Positions 1 through 8,965 are shown, numbered from the stretch's first letter. The stretch: 64,000 nucleotides of DNA from Martinezella lusitana (GCF_900094565.1 NZ_FMAF01000013.1:92005-156004); one strand, 5' to 3'. The notes: generated from the letters alone by a model not told the origin. A program made the numbers and translations.

Positions 1-1647
1 TTGTTCACGCCCGAAAAGGCGGAACCGATCTTCCCGCCGGACCGCCCGGTCATCGAACAGGCGCCGTCGATCGATCCCGCCGACATGATGCCCGCCGAAG
101 AGGCCAACGCGCTGCTGGAGCCGGGCTCGGGCGCGCCCGACATCAAAAAAATCCTGGAGCGCGTGCGCGCCAGCCAGAATGCCGCGCGCAACGGCAACAG
201 CCGCCAGCCGACCGAAATCGAACGCGCCGACTATATCGCAGCAGCCCGCCGCGCCGCTCAGGCAGCGGCGATGGAAGTCGACCAGACGCAGCGCTCGACC
301 CCTTCGTCCAAGAAGGACGCAAAAAAGGGCGGTGCATTTTCGCGCTTCCGTCGGCCGATCCTGCTTGCCGTCGGCGCAGCCCTGCTCGCCATCATGGCGT
401 TTCCGCTGGTCAACACGCTGACGCGCGGCCAAAAGGCCCTGCCGCCCGCAGAGGTCTCGACGATGGCCTCGCCGGCAGCCAGCGCCGCGACCAACGGCAT
501 CGCCGCCAATGCAAGCCCGATGGTGAACAACCAGCAGCTCGCAAACCAATCCGCCTTGCCTGCCGTTTCCACGGGCAATGCGGCGGACGTTCAACAGACG
601 GCAGCGCCCACCAATCCGGCCCCTGCGCAGACAAACGATCACCTGACGGTCGCTGCTCCGCTCGACGGCAACCAGGCAAGCGAGGCTCTGGCTCCGGTCG
701 GCAGCACGCCGCCGTCCGCACAGCAGACGGCAGCCTTCGTTCCGGCCGACAAGGCAGCGCCGGCAGCAGCTTCCTCAGCGCCAACGGACATCAGTGTGCC
801 CGACGGCATCCAGCCGCCTTCGCTCGCCGCCGCCGCCAAGTCGGGCGACCCGGTCGCGCTTTTCGAAATCGGCGCACGCTATACGGATGGTCGCGGCGTC
901 GCGGCGGATCTCAAGCAAGCGGCAAGCTGGTATCAGCTTTCGGCCGACAAGGGTTACGCGCCCGCGCAGTACCGTCTTGCCAGCATGTACGAGAAGGGCA
1001 ACGGCATCGACCACGATCTGGCCAAGGCCAAGCAATATTACGAGCAGGCCTCCAATCAGGGCAACGCCAGCGCCATGCATAACCTCGCCGTCCTCTACGC
1101 CTCGGGCGCTGCCGGCCAGCAGGATTATGATTCGGCGGCAAACTGGTTCATCCGCGCCGCCAACCTCGGCGTGTCCGACAGCCAGTTCAACCTCGCGATC
1201 CTCTATGCGCGCGGCAACGGCGTGAAGGCGGATCTGCAGGAATCCTACAAGTGGTTCGCGATCGCCGCAAAGAGCGGCGACAAGGACGCCGCTCAGAAGC
1301 GCGACGAGGTCGCCAACGCCATGAAGCCGGCCGATCTCGAAAGCGCTCGCGCCAAGGTCGACCTCTGGAAAGTGCAGCCGACCGACGCCAAGGCCAACGG
1401 CACCGACATTCCGGAGGAATGGACGACCGGCAAGGGCGTGAACACAGCCTCCATCGACATGAAGAAGGCTATTCGCAACATCCAGGCGATCCTCAACAAG
1501 AACGGTTTCGACGCCGGTGCGCCTGATGGCAGCATGGGCGACAAGACCGTGGCGGCATTGAAAAGCTTCCAGAAGTCGGTCGGCCTGCCGTCGGACGGCC
1601 GGGTGACCGATCAGGTCGTCAAGGAGCTTCTGGCCCGCAACAAATAG
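1..1647 (+). CDS. Sel1-repeat / peptidoglycan-binding protein, 3' part
   Basis: The frame is open from the first base, so the gene starts upstream of the window; about 548 codons are visible. There is one hydrophobic segment near visible residues 118-138, then a long Ala/Pro/Thr/Gln-rich linker. Sel1-type TPR-like repeats follow (about 279-433; blocks such as ALFEIGARYTDGRGV and AQYRLASMYEKGNGI). A C-terminal peptidoglycan-binding-1 domain ends it (about 489-547; NIQAILNKNGFDAGAPDGSM). This order (cytoplasmic part, one TM, periplasmic Sel1 plus PG-binding) is that of PodJ-like polar organisers and related rhizobial proteins. The family is inferred, because the N-terminal coiled coil cannot be seen. 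Confidence 0.85.
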   Translation: MFTPEKAEPIFPPDRPVIEQAPSIDPADMMPAEEANALLEPGSGAPDIKKILERVRASQNAARNGNSRQPTEIERADYIAAARRAAQAAAMEVDQTQRSTPSSKKDAKKGGAFSRFRRPILLAVGAALLAIMAFPLVNTLTRGQKALPPAEVSTMASPAASAATNGIAANASPMVNNQQLANQSALPAVSTGNAADVQQTAAPTNPAPAQTNDHLTVAAPLDGNQASEALAPVGSTPPSAQQTAAFVPADKAAPAAASSAPTDISVPDGIQPPSLAAAAKSGDPVALFEIGARYTDGRGVAADLKQAASWYQLSADKGYAPAQYRLASMYEKGNGIDHDLAKAKQYYEQASNQGNASAMHNLAVLYASGAAGQQDYDSAANWFIRAANLGVSDSQFNLAILYARGNGVKADLQESYKWFAIAAKSGDKDAAQKRDEVANAMKPADLESARAKVDLWKVQPTDAKANGTDIPEEWTTGKGVNTASIDMKKAIRNIQAILNKNGFDAGAPDGSMGDKTVAALKSFQKSVGLPSDGRVTDQVVKELLARNK

Positions 1648-1681
1648 GCTTTGCGGCTCCTGCGGAGTTCAGGACATCGAC

Positions 1682-1709
1682 ATGCCGGCGCCACCATGCC
1701 GGCATTTTT
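1682..1709 (+). terminator. Rho-independent terminator after the Sel1 gene
   Basis: Arms ATGCCGGC and GCCGGCAT flank an 8-nt loop and are followed at once by a run of T. It lies about 35 bases after the stop codon of the Sel1/peptidoglycan-binding gene. The remaining bases up to 1946 hold no gene I can support and presumably carry the promoter for the TauE/SafE operon. Confidence 0.8.
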
Positions 1710-1946
1710 CGTTTCGGGGAGCCGCGATACGCACTGCCGTCTACATCCTGTCACCCGTCTGCTGGATCAACGTCACAGAAATGCGGAAAAATCCGCGCTA
1801 GAGTGGAGCCAGCAATTCGAAAACTGAAGCGGCATGGCTTTTCCTAAGGCTCTGGCAACGATTTCAGATTAGAATCCGCTGTTTAAAGGGGAAAATGGTC
1901 CGGGCTCCGGTCGACATGCCGGAATGCCTGCAAATGGGAACAACGC

Positions 1947-2870
1947 GTGACGATCTATCTGCCGATCGCAGAACTGTCGGTGAATATCCTCATTATTCTC
2001 GGCATGGGCGCAGCCGTAGGGTTCCTCTCCGGCATGTTCGGCGTCGGCGGCGGCTTTCTCATCACGCCCCTCCTGATCTTCTACAACATCCCGCCCGTCG
2101 TCGCGGTCGCCACCGGCTCCAATCAGGTCGTCGCCTCCTCGGTCTCGGGCGCGCTTACCCATTTTCGCCGCGGCTCGCTCGATCTGAAGCTGGGGGCGAT
2201 ACTTCTGGCGGGCGGCCTTGCGGGTGCGACGTTCGGCCTCTGGCTGTTCGTGCTGCTGCGCCGACTGGGCCAGATCGACCTGATCATCTCGCTGATCTAC
2301 GTGCTTTTGCTCGGCACCGTCGGAACGCTGATGCTGTGGGAAAGCGTGCGGGCGATGCGCCGGGCCGCGGGAAAGCTGCCGCCGTCCTCCGGCAAGCCGC
2401 GCCATCATAACTGGGTGCAGCGCCTGCCCCTGAAGCTGCGCTTCAAGAAATCCAAGCTCTATCTCAGCGCCATACCGGTCGTCGGCCTCGGCTTCTTCGT
2501 CGGCATGCTGACGCCCATGGGTATCGGCGGCGGCTTCATCCTCGTGCCGGCCATGATCTATCTGCTGCGCGTTCCGACGAACGTGGTCGTCGGCACCTCG
2601 CTGTTCCAGGTCATTTTCGTGACGGCCTTCACCACCATCGTCCAGGCCGCAACCAACTATTCCGTCGATATCATACTGGCCTTCCTGCTGATGGTGGCGG
2701 GCGTCGTCGGCGCCCAATACGGCGTGCGCGTCGGCCAGAGGCTGCGCGGCGAGCAGTTGCGCGCCTTGCTCGGCCTCCTCGTTCTCGCCGTCGGGCTTCG
2801 CCTGGCAATCGCCCTGGTGGTCACGCCAGCAGACGTCTATTCTGTCGTCCTCGAAGGGGTAAGCAGATGA
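1947..2870 (+). CDS. TauE/SafE family anion exporter
   Basis: A 307-aa polytopic membrane protein with a GTG start. It shows the two-fold internal repeat of the TauE/SafE family: GMFGVGGGFLITPLL in the first half and GMLTPMGIGGGFILVP in the second, each followed by a V-GTS/GSN-type helix start. The family exports sulfite, sulfoacetate or other organosulfur anions; the substrate cannot be read from sequence. Its stop overlaps the next start by 4 bases (ATGA), and the TIGR02186 protein downstream is its usual partner in rhizobia, so the two probably act together in the membrane. Confidence 0.9.
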   Translation: MTIYLPIAELSVNILIILGMGAAVGFLSGMFGVGGGFLITPLLIFYNIPPVVAVATGSNQVVASSVSGALTHFRRGSLDLKLGAILLAGGLAGATFGLWLFVLLRRLGQIDLIISLIYVLLLGTVGTLMLWESVRAMRRAAGKLPPSSGKPRHHNWVQRLPLKLRFKKSKLYLSAIPVVGLGFFVGMLTPMGIGGGFILVPAMIYLLRVPTNVVVGTSLFQVIFVTAFTTIVQAATNYSVDIILAFLLMVAGVVGAQYGVRVGQRLRGEQLRALLGLLVLAVGLRLAIALVVTPADVYSVVLEGVSR

Positions 2871-3676
2871 GGCGCGTCGGCTTGCTCATCGCCGCGACAC
2901 TGCTGCTTGCGCCGCTCGGCGGCCAGGCGCAGGTGCTTCTCGATCAGCCGACGACCTCGACATCATCGCGCGAGACTATGGAGATCGGCACCTCGACGAG
3001 CGAGATCGCCATCACCTCAGACTTCGCCGGCGCCGACCTGACGATCTTCGGCGCCCTTTCGAACACCGACCAGCTGCTTCTGGCGATCGGCCAGTATGAC
3101 ATCGTCGTCGTGCTGGAGGGCCCACGCGAAAACGCCACGGTGCGTAGGAAAGAGCGCGTCTTCGGCATCTGGGTCAACACCCGGTCGATGACATTCGAGC
3201 ATGTGCCGCAGGCCTATTCTCTGTCGAGCACGCGCGCCGTCGACAATATCACCGCGCCGCTCGAACTCAGCGACCGCGGCATCGGCGTCGACCATATTCC
3301 CCTGACCCCGGTCGGCTTCGTCGGCAATGTCGCTGACGTGCCGGAATTCCGGCAGGCCTTCCGCCGGCTGCAATCGGCCGGAGGCCTCTATGAAAGCGAT
3401 CCGGCAGGCGTGCGCTTCGTCAGTTCCACACTGTTCAAAGCGACGCTCAGAATACCCGCCGATGTGCCGAACGGCGTGCATACGGTGCGCGCCTATCTCT
3501 TCAAAACCGGCAAGTTTCTGAACGAAAAATCCCTGCCGCTGCGGGTCATCAAGACTGGCATAGAGCAGATGATAACCGACGCCGCGCACCAGCGACCGAT
3601 CACCTACGGCGTGTTCTCCGTCTTGCTGGCATTGATTACCGGATGGGCGGCAAGCTTCATATTCCGGAAAAGCTGA
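2867..3676 (+). CDS. TIGR02186 family membrane-anchored protein
   Basis: 269 aa. It has an N-terminal signal peptide (LLIAATLLLAPLGGQAQ), a long beta-rich extracytoplasmic domain and one C-terminal TM segment (VFSVLLALITGWAASFIF). This matches the TIGR02186 family of alphaproteobacterial proteins, which is nearly always encoded directly after a TauE/SafE exporter. It is translationally coupled to that gene through an ATGA overlap. Its function is unknown; a periplasmic accessory role to the exporter is inferred from the pairing. It ends tail-to-tail against the HxlR gene with no spacer. Confidence 0.85.
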   Translation: MRRVGLLIAATLLLAPLGGQAQVLLDQPTTSTSSRETMEIGTSTSEIAITSDFAGADLTIFGALSNTDQLLLAIGQYDIVVVLEGPRENATVRRKERVFGIWVNTRSMTFEHVPQAYSLSSTRAVDNITAPLELSDRGIGVDHIPLTPVGFVGNVADVPEFRQAFRRLQSAGGLYESDPAGVRFVSSTLFKATLRIPADVPNGVHTVRAYLFKTGKFLNEKSLPLRVIKTGIEQMITDAAHQRPITYGVFSVLLALITGWAASFIFRKS

Positions 3677-4180
3677 TCATTCGCTTTTCTTGCGCTCGAC
3701 GACCGCGAGATAGGCTTGCGTCAATCTGCCAAGCACCGACGGCGTGCCCGGTGGCAGCACCTTGCCGAGATGCCTGGCGCGCAGTTCGTCCATGAAATCC
3801 TCCCAGAGCTTCGGCCCACCCTCTTCCAGCAGCTCGGCGCGGATCGACAGTTCCTCCGAGACCGGAAGATGCTTGCGGCCCCAGGCGCCCATGTGGGCAA
3901 AGAGCGGCACGAGATCGATCGCCATCTCGGTGAGGCTGTAGACGGCTTTCTGTTTGTGGGTGGGATCATCGTCACGGGTGAGAAGCCCGCGCTCGACCAG
4001 CCGCTTCAGGCGGTCGGCGAGAATATTCGAAGCGATACCCTCCTCCGACTTCTGCAGCAGCTCGCGGAAATGGCGGCGATTGCCGAACATGATGTCCCTG
4101 ATGATGATCAGGCTCCAGCGATCGCCGAGGATTTCCAGCGTCAGATTGATCGGGCAGCCTGAGCGGTGCAATGCGTCCAT
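3677..4180 (-). CDS. HxlR family transcriptional regulator
   Basis: A 167-aa winged-helix regulator with the HxlR signature CPINLTLEILGDRWSLIIIR and wing region RLKRLVERGLLTRDD. I start it at the ATG at 4180 rather than the in-frame ATG at 4213. The 4180 start has a GGAG Shine-Dalgarno at the right spacing, and the longer start would run the gene through a direct-repeat operator candidate. It is divergent from a dihydrofolate-reductase-like gene and probably controls that gene and itself. The inducer is unknown; family members often sense quinones, aldehydes or redox state. Confidence 0.9.
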   Translation of the reverse strand: MDALHRSGCPINLTLEILGDRWSLIIIRDIMFGNRRHFRELLQKSEEGIASNILADRLKRLVERGLLTRDDDPTHKQKAVYSLTEMAIDLVPLFAHMGAWGRKHLPVSEELSIRAELLEEGGPKLWEDFMDELRARHLGKVLPPGTPSVLGRLTQAYLAVVERKKSE

Positions 4181-4193
4181 AAGAGTCTCCAAA

Positions 4194-4247
4194 AACTGCT
4201 TGCATTTTGCCATCAGTCGAACTAGTTTTCAACTGCTTGCATTTAGC
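4194..4247. promoter_or_regulatory. Putative HxlR operator (direct repeats plus inverted repeat)
   Basis: The 14-base word AACTGCTTGCATTT occurs twice, at 4194-4207 and 4231-4244. The second copy continues into an inverted repeat, GCTTGC-N5-GCAAGC. The pair sits in the divergent gap between the HxlR regulator and the reductase, where an autoregulatory operator is expected. Binding by the HxlR protein is inferred. Confidence 0.6.
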
Positions 4248-4289
4248 AAGCGGTTTTGATCATGATACGGTTATGGCGAAGGAAAAACG

Positions 4290-4850
4290 ATGAGGAAGCT
4301 TGTTGTCTGGAATCTTATGACGCTCGACGGCTACTTCGAGGGAATCAAGCCATGGGACCTCGATTTTCACATGCTCACCTGGGGCGACGAACTGGAACGC
4401 TATGCGACCGAGCTCGGCCACGAGGGCGACCTATTGATCTTCGGCCGCAAGACCTATGAGGGAATGGCCGCCTACTGGCGGACCGCAACTGAGACACCCG
4501 ATATCGCCGCCTATATGAACGGTATCGCCAAGATCGCCGCCTCGCGGACGCTCGACAAGGCGGAATGGAACAATACCCGCGTGGTTCGCGACATTGCCGC
4601 CGAAGTCAGGAAGTTGAAGGAAGAGCCCGGCAAGACCATGTTCGTCTTCGGCAGCGCCGAGGTGACGGATGTGTTGCTCAAGGCTGATCTGGTGGACGAG
4701 ATCCGCATCTGCCTCGTTCCCGTCGTGCTGGGCGCCGGCAATCCGCATTTCAAGCCGGCAGCCGAGCAGAGACCGTTGAAGCTGCTTGAATCCAGAGCGC
4801 TGAAAACGGGAGCGGTGGTCCTGCGCTACGAGCCGGTGAAATTTGCCTGA
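4290..4850 (+). CDS. Dihydrofolate reductase family protein (RibD C-terminal-like)
   Basis: 186 aa with the short DHFR/RibD-C fold seen in YyaP/YwjB-type proteins: N-terminal strand RKLVVWNLMTLDGYFEG, GRKTYEGMAAYW, and the C-terminal nucleotide-binding stretch FVFGSAEVTDVLLKADLVDE. An NADPH-dependent reductase is expected; the substrate is unknown, and these are generally not the housekeeping folate enzyme. An AAGGA ribosome-binding site precedes the ATG. It is divergent from an HxlR regulator and shares a repeat-containing control region with it. Confidence 0.85.
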   Translation: MRKLVVWNLMTLDGYFEGIKPWDLDFHMLTWGDELERYATELGHEGDLLIFGRKTYEGMAAYWRTATETPDIAAYMNGIAKIAASRTLDKAEWNNTRVVRDIAAEVRKLKEEPGKTMFVFGSAEVTDVLLKADLVDEIRICLVPVVLGAGNPHFKPAAEQRPLKLLESRALKTGAVVLRYEPVKFA

Positions 4851-4856
4851 AATGCT

Positions 4857-5594
4857 TCAGGCCGACAGATTGCCAAACCGCACCGAATAGATCCGGTCGC
4901 GGCCGAGCAGGTGGGCGATCAGGCTCTCCGGCTCGAACAGGCCGGCCATGGCCTTGTGGCGAAGGTCGAGGCCGCCGGTCATGACGCCGAAGGCGGGCAT
5001 CAGCAGACGTGCGCCGTCCGTGGCGAAACATGGGCGTCGCACCGATTTCTCACGGCGACGGACGGTGGCGGAAGGATGCAGGTGGCCGGCGATCTCGCCG
5101 GCATGCCGTCCCGTCTTCGGCTCGTGGCGGAAGGTCAGCCCGCCATAGTGCATCTCGTCAACCGAATGACCGGGCAGATCGACGGTACCGTCCGGATCAT
5201 GATTGCCGTTGATCCATATCCATTCGCGGCCGCGCGCCATGGTGACGATCAGGCTCCGAAACTCCTCCGGCAGATGCTGCGAGCCAAGGCGATCGTGGAA
5301 ATTGTCGCCAAGCGAGACGACGAGCTTCGGGTCGTAACGGGAGATGACGGCTGCCAGCACGGTCAGCGTCGCCAGCGTATCGTAAGGCGGCAGCAGCATG
5401 CCGCGGCGGGCGAAAGCGGCGCCCTTTTCCAGATGCAGATCGGAGACGACGAGAATGCCGGCATCCGGCAGATAGAGGGCACCGAGCGGATCGCAGAGGG
5501 CGGCAACGCCGTGAACGACGGTCTCGGCGCCCGACGCAGTTGTCGCGCCGTTCCCTTGACCGTTGATATCTCGCGCTAGCGCCAGGCGGTTCAT
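4857..5594 (-). CDS. pdeM: Ligase-associated DNA damage response phosphoesterase PdeM
   Basis: A 245-aa calcineurin-like metallophosphoesterase. The metal-binding motifs are visible in order: SDLHLEKG (about 51), GDNFHD (about 96), NGNHD (about 134) and GHLHP (about 170). The pattern and length fit TIGR04123 (PdeM), which is encoded with a DEXH helicase and, in full clusters, with an ATP-dependent DNA ligase and an exonuclease. Here it follows the helicase on the same strand by about 80 bases; no ligase or exonuclease gene is adjacent. I use the ATG at 5594, although a GTG three bases upstream is also possible. Confidence 0.88.
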   Translation of the reverse strand: MNRLALARDINGQGNGATTASGAETVVHGVAALCDPLGALYLPDAGILVVSDLHLEKGAAFARRGMLLPPYDTLATLTVLAAVISRYDPKLVVSLGDNFHDRLGSQHLPEEFRSLIVTMARGREWIWINGNHDPDGTVDLPGHSVDEMHYGGLTFRHEPKTGRHAGEIAGHLHPSATVRRREKSVRRPCFATDGARLLMPAFGVMTGGLDLRHKAMAGLFEPESLIAHLLGRDRIYSVRFGNLSA

Positions 5595-5672
5595 CACCCT
5601 AATACTCTACCTTTGTCGTCTGTTTCGCATGATCTCGTCCAATAACCGCTTCACACTTTTTGGGATCATGCT

Positions 5673-8240
5673 TCATTCCATGGCCTCGCGGATCAGGTCG
5701 TCGGCAGCCTCCGCAAGCACGGCATCGTGGGCCTCGCCAGGCACCGGCACCTTGCCGATTTCCAGCATCACCGGCACGGCGAGCGGCGAGATGTGATCCA
5801 GCGCCCGGTGGGTGATATGGCCTTTGATTCGTCTCAGCATATCTCCAAGTCGGCCGATATCCAAAAGTCCCGTCGCGGCATCCTGCCGGGTCGCCTGCAG
5901 CAGGATATGATCCGGCTCGTGGCTGCGCAGCACGTCATAGATCAGGTCGGCGGATACCGTCACCTGACGGCCGGTCTTTTCCTTGCCGGGATGCCGGCGC
6001 TCGATCAAGCCGGCAATCACGGCACAATTGCGGAAGGTGCGTTTCAGCAGGAAGGATTCGTCGAGCCAGGCCTCGAGATCATCGCCGAGCATGTCCTCAT
6101 CGAACAGATCGGAGAGGCTGAGACGGCGATTGGCGATCATCATCCCCATATCCTCCAATCCCCATATGCCAAGGGAATAATCGGTGGCGACAAAGCCCAT
6201 CGGCTTGGCCCCGGCCCGCTCCAGCCGGCGGGTCAAGAGCATGCCGAGCGTCTGGTGCGCCAAACGCCCCTCAAAGGGATAGGCGACCATGTAGGCGCGG
6301 CTGCCGCGTGGGAAAGTCTCGATGAGAAACTCGTCGCGCCGTGGCAGCAGCGATTTTTCCTTCTGGAGTTCCAACCAGTCACGCACCTGATCCGGCAGGC
6401 GATGCCGTCGGTCGGGATCGGCGATCATCGCCCGCACCTGATCGGCGAGATAGGTTGACAGCGGAAACTTGCCGCCGGCATAGGATGGGATTTTCGGGTC
6501 CATGGAGAAAGCCTGCGACGCTAGGCATTCGTTCTCTCGGATGCCTTCGAAGCGCAGCACCTTGCCGGAGAACAGAAACGTATCCCCGGGCGAAAGCTGT
6601 TCGAGAAAATACTCCTCGACCTTGCCGAGCGGCGCTCCCCCTCGCCCGAGCGAGCCGAGCGCATTGCGCTTCACCATGCGGATATTCAGCATCGCCTCTT
6701 CGACGATGGTGCCGAGGTTAAGACGGTATTGTTGGGCGACCTGCGGATTGGAAACGCGCCAGCGTCCTTCCGGCGTCTTGCGGATGCGGGCATAGCGCTC
6801 ATAGGTTCTGAGCGCATAGCCGCCAGTGGCGACGAAATCGACGATGCGCTCGAAGGTTTCCCAGGAGAGATCGGCATAGGGAGCGGCGCTCTGCACCTCA
6901 TCATAGAGCTCCAGCATGTCGAAGGGCTCGGCGCAGGCCATGCCGAGCACATGCTGGGCGAGAACATCGAGCGCGCCGGCGCCGATCGGCGGCGTATCCT
7001 GCGCGCCGATATAATTGGCGTCGAGGGCTGCCTGGCATTCCATGACCTCGAAGCGATTGGCCGGCACCAGGATTGCCTTGGAAGGCTCATCCATGCGGTG
7101 ATTGGCGCGGCCTATACGCTGGGCGAGGCGGCTTGCGCCTTTGGGCGCACCGACATGGATGACGAGATCGACATCGCCCCAGTCTATGCCGAGATCGAGC
7201 GTCGAGGTGGCGACGACAGCGCGCAGGCGGTTGGCGTCCATGGCCGCCTCCACCTTGCGGCGCTGGCCGACATCGAGCGAGCCATGGTGCAGGGCGATCG
7301 GCAGGTTGTCGTCATTGGCGGACCACAGCTCCTGAAACAGCATTTCTGCCTGCGAGCGCGTGTTGACAAAGAGCAGCGTGGTGCGATGGGCCTTCAGCTC
7401 GCGATAGATATCGGGGATCGCATACTTCGCGGAATGGCCGGACCAGGGGATGCGCTCTTCGGTTGATAGTATCGATATGTCAGGCTTGGCGCCGCCATCG
7501 ACCAGAACTAGGCCGGCATGTTGCTCCTTCCCTTGCTCTTGCGCCACCAGCCATTTCTGCAGGTCCATCGGCTGGGCGACGGTGGCTGAAAGGCCGATGG
7601 TCCGGACGCTTGGCGCGAGCCTGCGGATGCGGGCGAGACCGAGCGACAGCATGTGACCGCGCTTGGAGGTGACCAGCGAATGCAGCTCGTCGAAGACGAT
7701 ATATTTCAGATCCTTGAAGAAGCGCTCGGCCTCGCGATTGGCGAGCAAAAGCGCCACCTGCTCTGGCGTCGTCAGAAGAATATCGGGCGGATTGAGTTTC
7801 TGGCGCTGCCGCTTGCCGGCAGGCGTATCGCCGGTGCGGTTTTCGACCGAAACAGGCAGACCCATTTCGGTAACGGGCTTCATCAGGTTGCGCTCGATAT
7901 CGACGGCGAGCGCCTTCAGCGGCGAGATGTAGAGCGTATGGATGCCGGTGAAGGCCGAGCCGGGCGGGACTTTGCCGCGGCGGGTGAGATCGGTGAGCGA
8001 CGGCAGGAAGCCCGCCAGCGTCTTGCCCGCGCCCGTCGGTGCGATCAATAGCGTGCTTTCGCCGGCCTCGGCGCGAGCTAACAGTTCGAGCTGATGGGCA
8101 CGCGGCTGCCAGCCCTTTTCCGCAAACCAGCGGATGAAGGGGGCAGGCAGGGCAAGAGGGTGCTCCGGGTCGATCTGGTCCACGCGGGCAAATGTAATGG
8201 ATATGCGGCGGATGAGAAGCGGGGATGTTTGACTTCGCAT
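5673..8240 (-). CDS. Ligase-associated DEXH-box helicase (Lhr-like)
   Basis: 855 aa from the ATG at 8240. Superfamily 2 helicase motifs are clear: APTGAGKT (Walker A, about residue 65), DELH (Walker B, about 183), SATVAQP (motif III) and QRIGRANHR (motif VI, about 380), followed by the long Lhr-type C-terminal region. It matches the TIGR04121 DNA-damage-response helicases that travel with PdeM. The frame stays open upstream to 8915, but that part is antisense to the Rrf2 gene and its promoter, so I exclude it. It is transcribed with pdeM. Confidence 0.9.
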   Translation of the reverse strand: MRSQTSPLLIRRISITFARVDQIDPEHPLALPAPFIRWFAEKGWQPRAHQLELLARAEAGESTLLIAPTGAGKTLAGFLPSLTDLTRRGKVPPGSAFTGIHTLYISPLKALAVDIERNLMKPVTEMGLPVSVENRTGDTPAGKRQRQKLNPPDILLTTPEQVALLLANREAERFFKDLKYIVFDELHSLVTSKRGHMLSLGLARIRRLAPSVRTIGLSATVAQPMDLQKWLVAQEQGKEQHAGLVLVDGGAKPDISILSTEERIPWSGHSAKYAIPDIYRELKAHRTTLLFVNTRSQAEMLFQELWSANDDNLPIALHHGSLDVGQRRKVEAAMDANRLRAVVATSTLDLGIDWGDVDLVIHVGAPKGASRLAQRIGRANHRMDEPSKAILVPANRFEVMECQAALDANYIGAQDTPPIGAGALDVLAQHVLGMACAEPFDMLELYDEVQSAAPYADLSWETFERIVDFVATGGYALRTYERYARIRKTPEGRWRVSNPQVAQQYRLNLGTIVEEAMLNIRMVKRNALGSLGRGGAPLGKVEEYFLEQLSPGDTFLFSGKVLRFEGIRENECLASQAFSMDPKIPSYAGGKFPLSTYLADQVRAMIADPDRRHRLPDQVRDWLELQKEKSLLPRRDEFLIETFPRGSRAYMVAYPFEGRLAHQTLGMLLTRRLERAGAKPMGFVATDYSLGIWGLEDMGMMIANRRLSLSDLFDEDMLGDDLEAWLDESFLLKRTFRNCAVIAGLIERRHPGKEKTGRQVTVSADLIYDVLRSHEPDHILLQATRQDAATGLLDIGRLGDMLRRIKGHITHRALDHISPLAVPVMLEIGKVPVPGEAHDAVLAEAADDLIREAME

Positions 8241-8377
8241 CGTTGGTTTTGGAGTTCGTAGAAAGTGTGCACCCCCTCTCTCATTGTCGTGACATCTCCC
8301 CCACAAGGGGGGTGTCGGGCGCGCAGCATATCGACAGCCACCTTTCAGGCTACATACCGCCCCAATTAAAAAAACAA

Positions 8378-8406
8378 TTGACTCCGAGAATAATCGCGGA
8401 TAAAAA
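8378..8406 (+). promoter_or_regulatory. Sigma70-type promoter of the Rrf2 gene
   Basis: TTGACT (8378-8383) and TAAAAA (8401-8406) are separated by exactly 17 bases, 27 bases before the Rrf2 start codon. The -10 element lies inside a long palindrome. This is read by eye against the consensus; no start site is known. Confidence 0.6.
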
Positions 8407-8419
8407 ATATCCATGATTA
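8391..8419. promoter_or_regulatory. Rrf2 operator candidate, 29-bp palindrome
   Basis: A perfect interrupted palindrome with outer arms TAATC/GATTA and inner arms GGATA/TATCC, separated by two-base gaps and a central A5. It overlaps the -10 box of the predicted Rrf2 promoter, so a bound dimer would block polymerase. Autoregulation by the adjacent Rrf2 protein is inferred from position and symmetry. Confidence 0.7.
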
Positions 8420-8432
8420 GAGAGGCCGAGAC

Positions 8433-8936
8433 ATGAAACTCGGAGACGGCGTCGAACAATCCATCCATTGCGTCAGCATGCTGGCTGGATTGTCGGATGG
8501 AGGTGTGCTTTCGGCCGCTGCCCTTGCCGAATTTCATGGCGTCTCGGTCAGCTACCTTCTGAAGCATCTGCAGGCGCTTTCGGGCGCGGGCATTCTCGAT
8601 ACGGTTCCAGGGCCGAAAGGCGGCTATCGGCTGGCGCGCAAGCCCGAGGCGATCAGCCTGCTTGATATCGTGCTGGCCGCCGAGGGTCCGGCGCCCGCCT
8701 TCCGCTGCGCGGAAATCCGCCAGCGCGGCCCGAGCCCATTGCCGGGGCGCTATTTCGCCAAGCCCTGCGGCATCAACGCCGCCATGCTTGCGGCTGAACG
8801 CGCCTATCGGGCCGAACTGGCCAAAACCAGCATCGCCGACGTGCTGACCGACCTCAGGCAAACGGACACGGACGGCGGCATAAACGCGAGGGGCTGCGCC
8901 TTTCTCGCGATCCATGAACGCAAGACCAAAAGCTGA
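8433..8936 (+). CDS. Rrf2 family transcriptional regulator
   Basis: 167 aa. The N-terminal winged helix shows the Rrf2 pattern AALAEFHGVSVSYLLKHLQAL, then a wing GPKGGYRLARKP. Only two cysteines sit in the usual cluster region (FRCAEI and KPCGI), so the classical three-Cys Fe-S site is incomplete. It may sense redox or nitrosative signals differently from IscR/NsrR. A GAGAGG ribosome-binding site precedes the ATG. The AhpD-like gene starts 29 bases downstream and is probably co-transcribed and controlled by it. Confidence 0.88.
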   Translation: MKLGDGVEQSIHCVSMLAGLSDGGVLSAAALAEFHGVSVSYLLKHLQALSGAGILDTVPGPKGGYRLARKPEAISLLDIVLAAEGPAPAFRCAEIRQRGPSPLPGRYFAKPCGINAAMLAAERAYRAELAKTSIADVLTDLRQTDTDGGINARGCAFLAIHERKTKS

Positions 8937-8965
8937 ACCAAGAACTTGAACCCAAGGAGAAGACC

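Noticed and set aside
8241..8915. N-terminal extension of the DEXH helicase by 225 codons.
   Set aside because: It is antisense to the Rrf2 gene and its promoter, and family members begin near the ATG at 8240.
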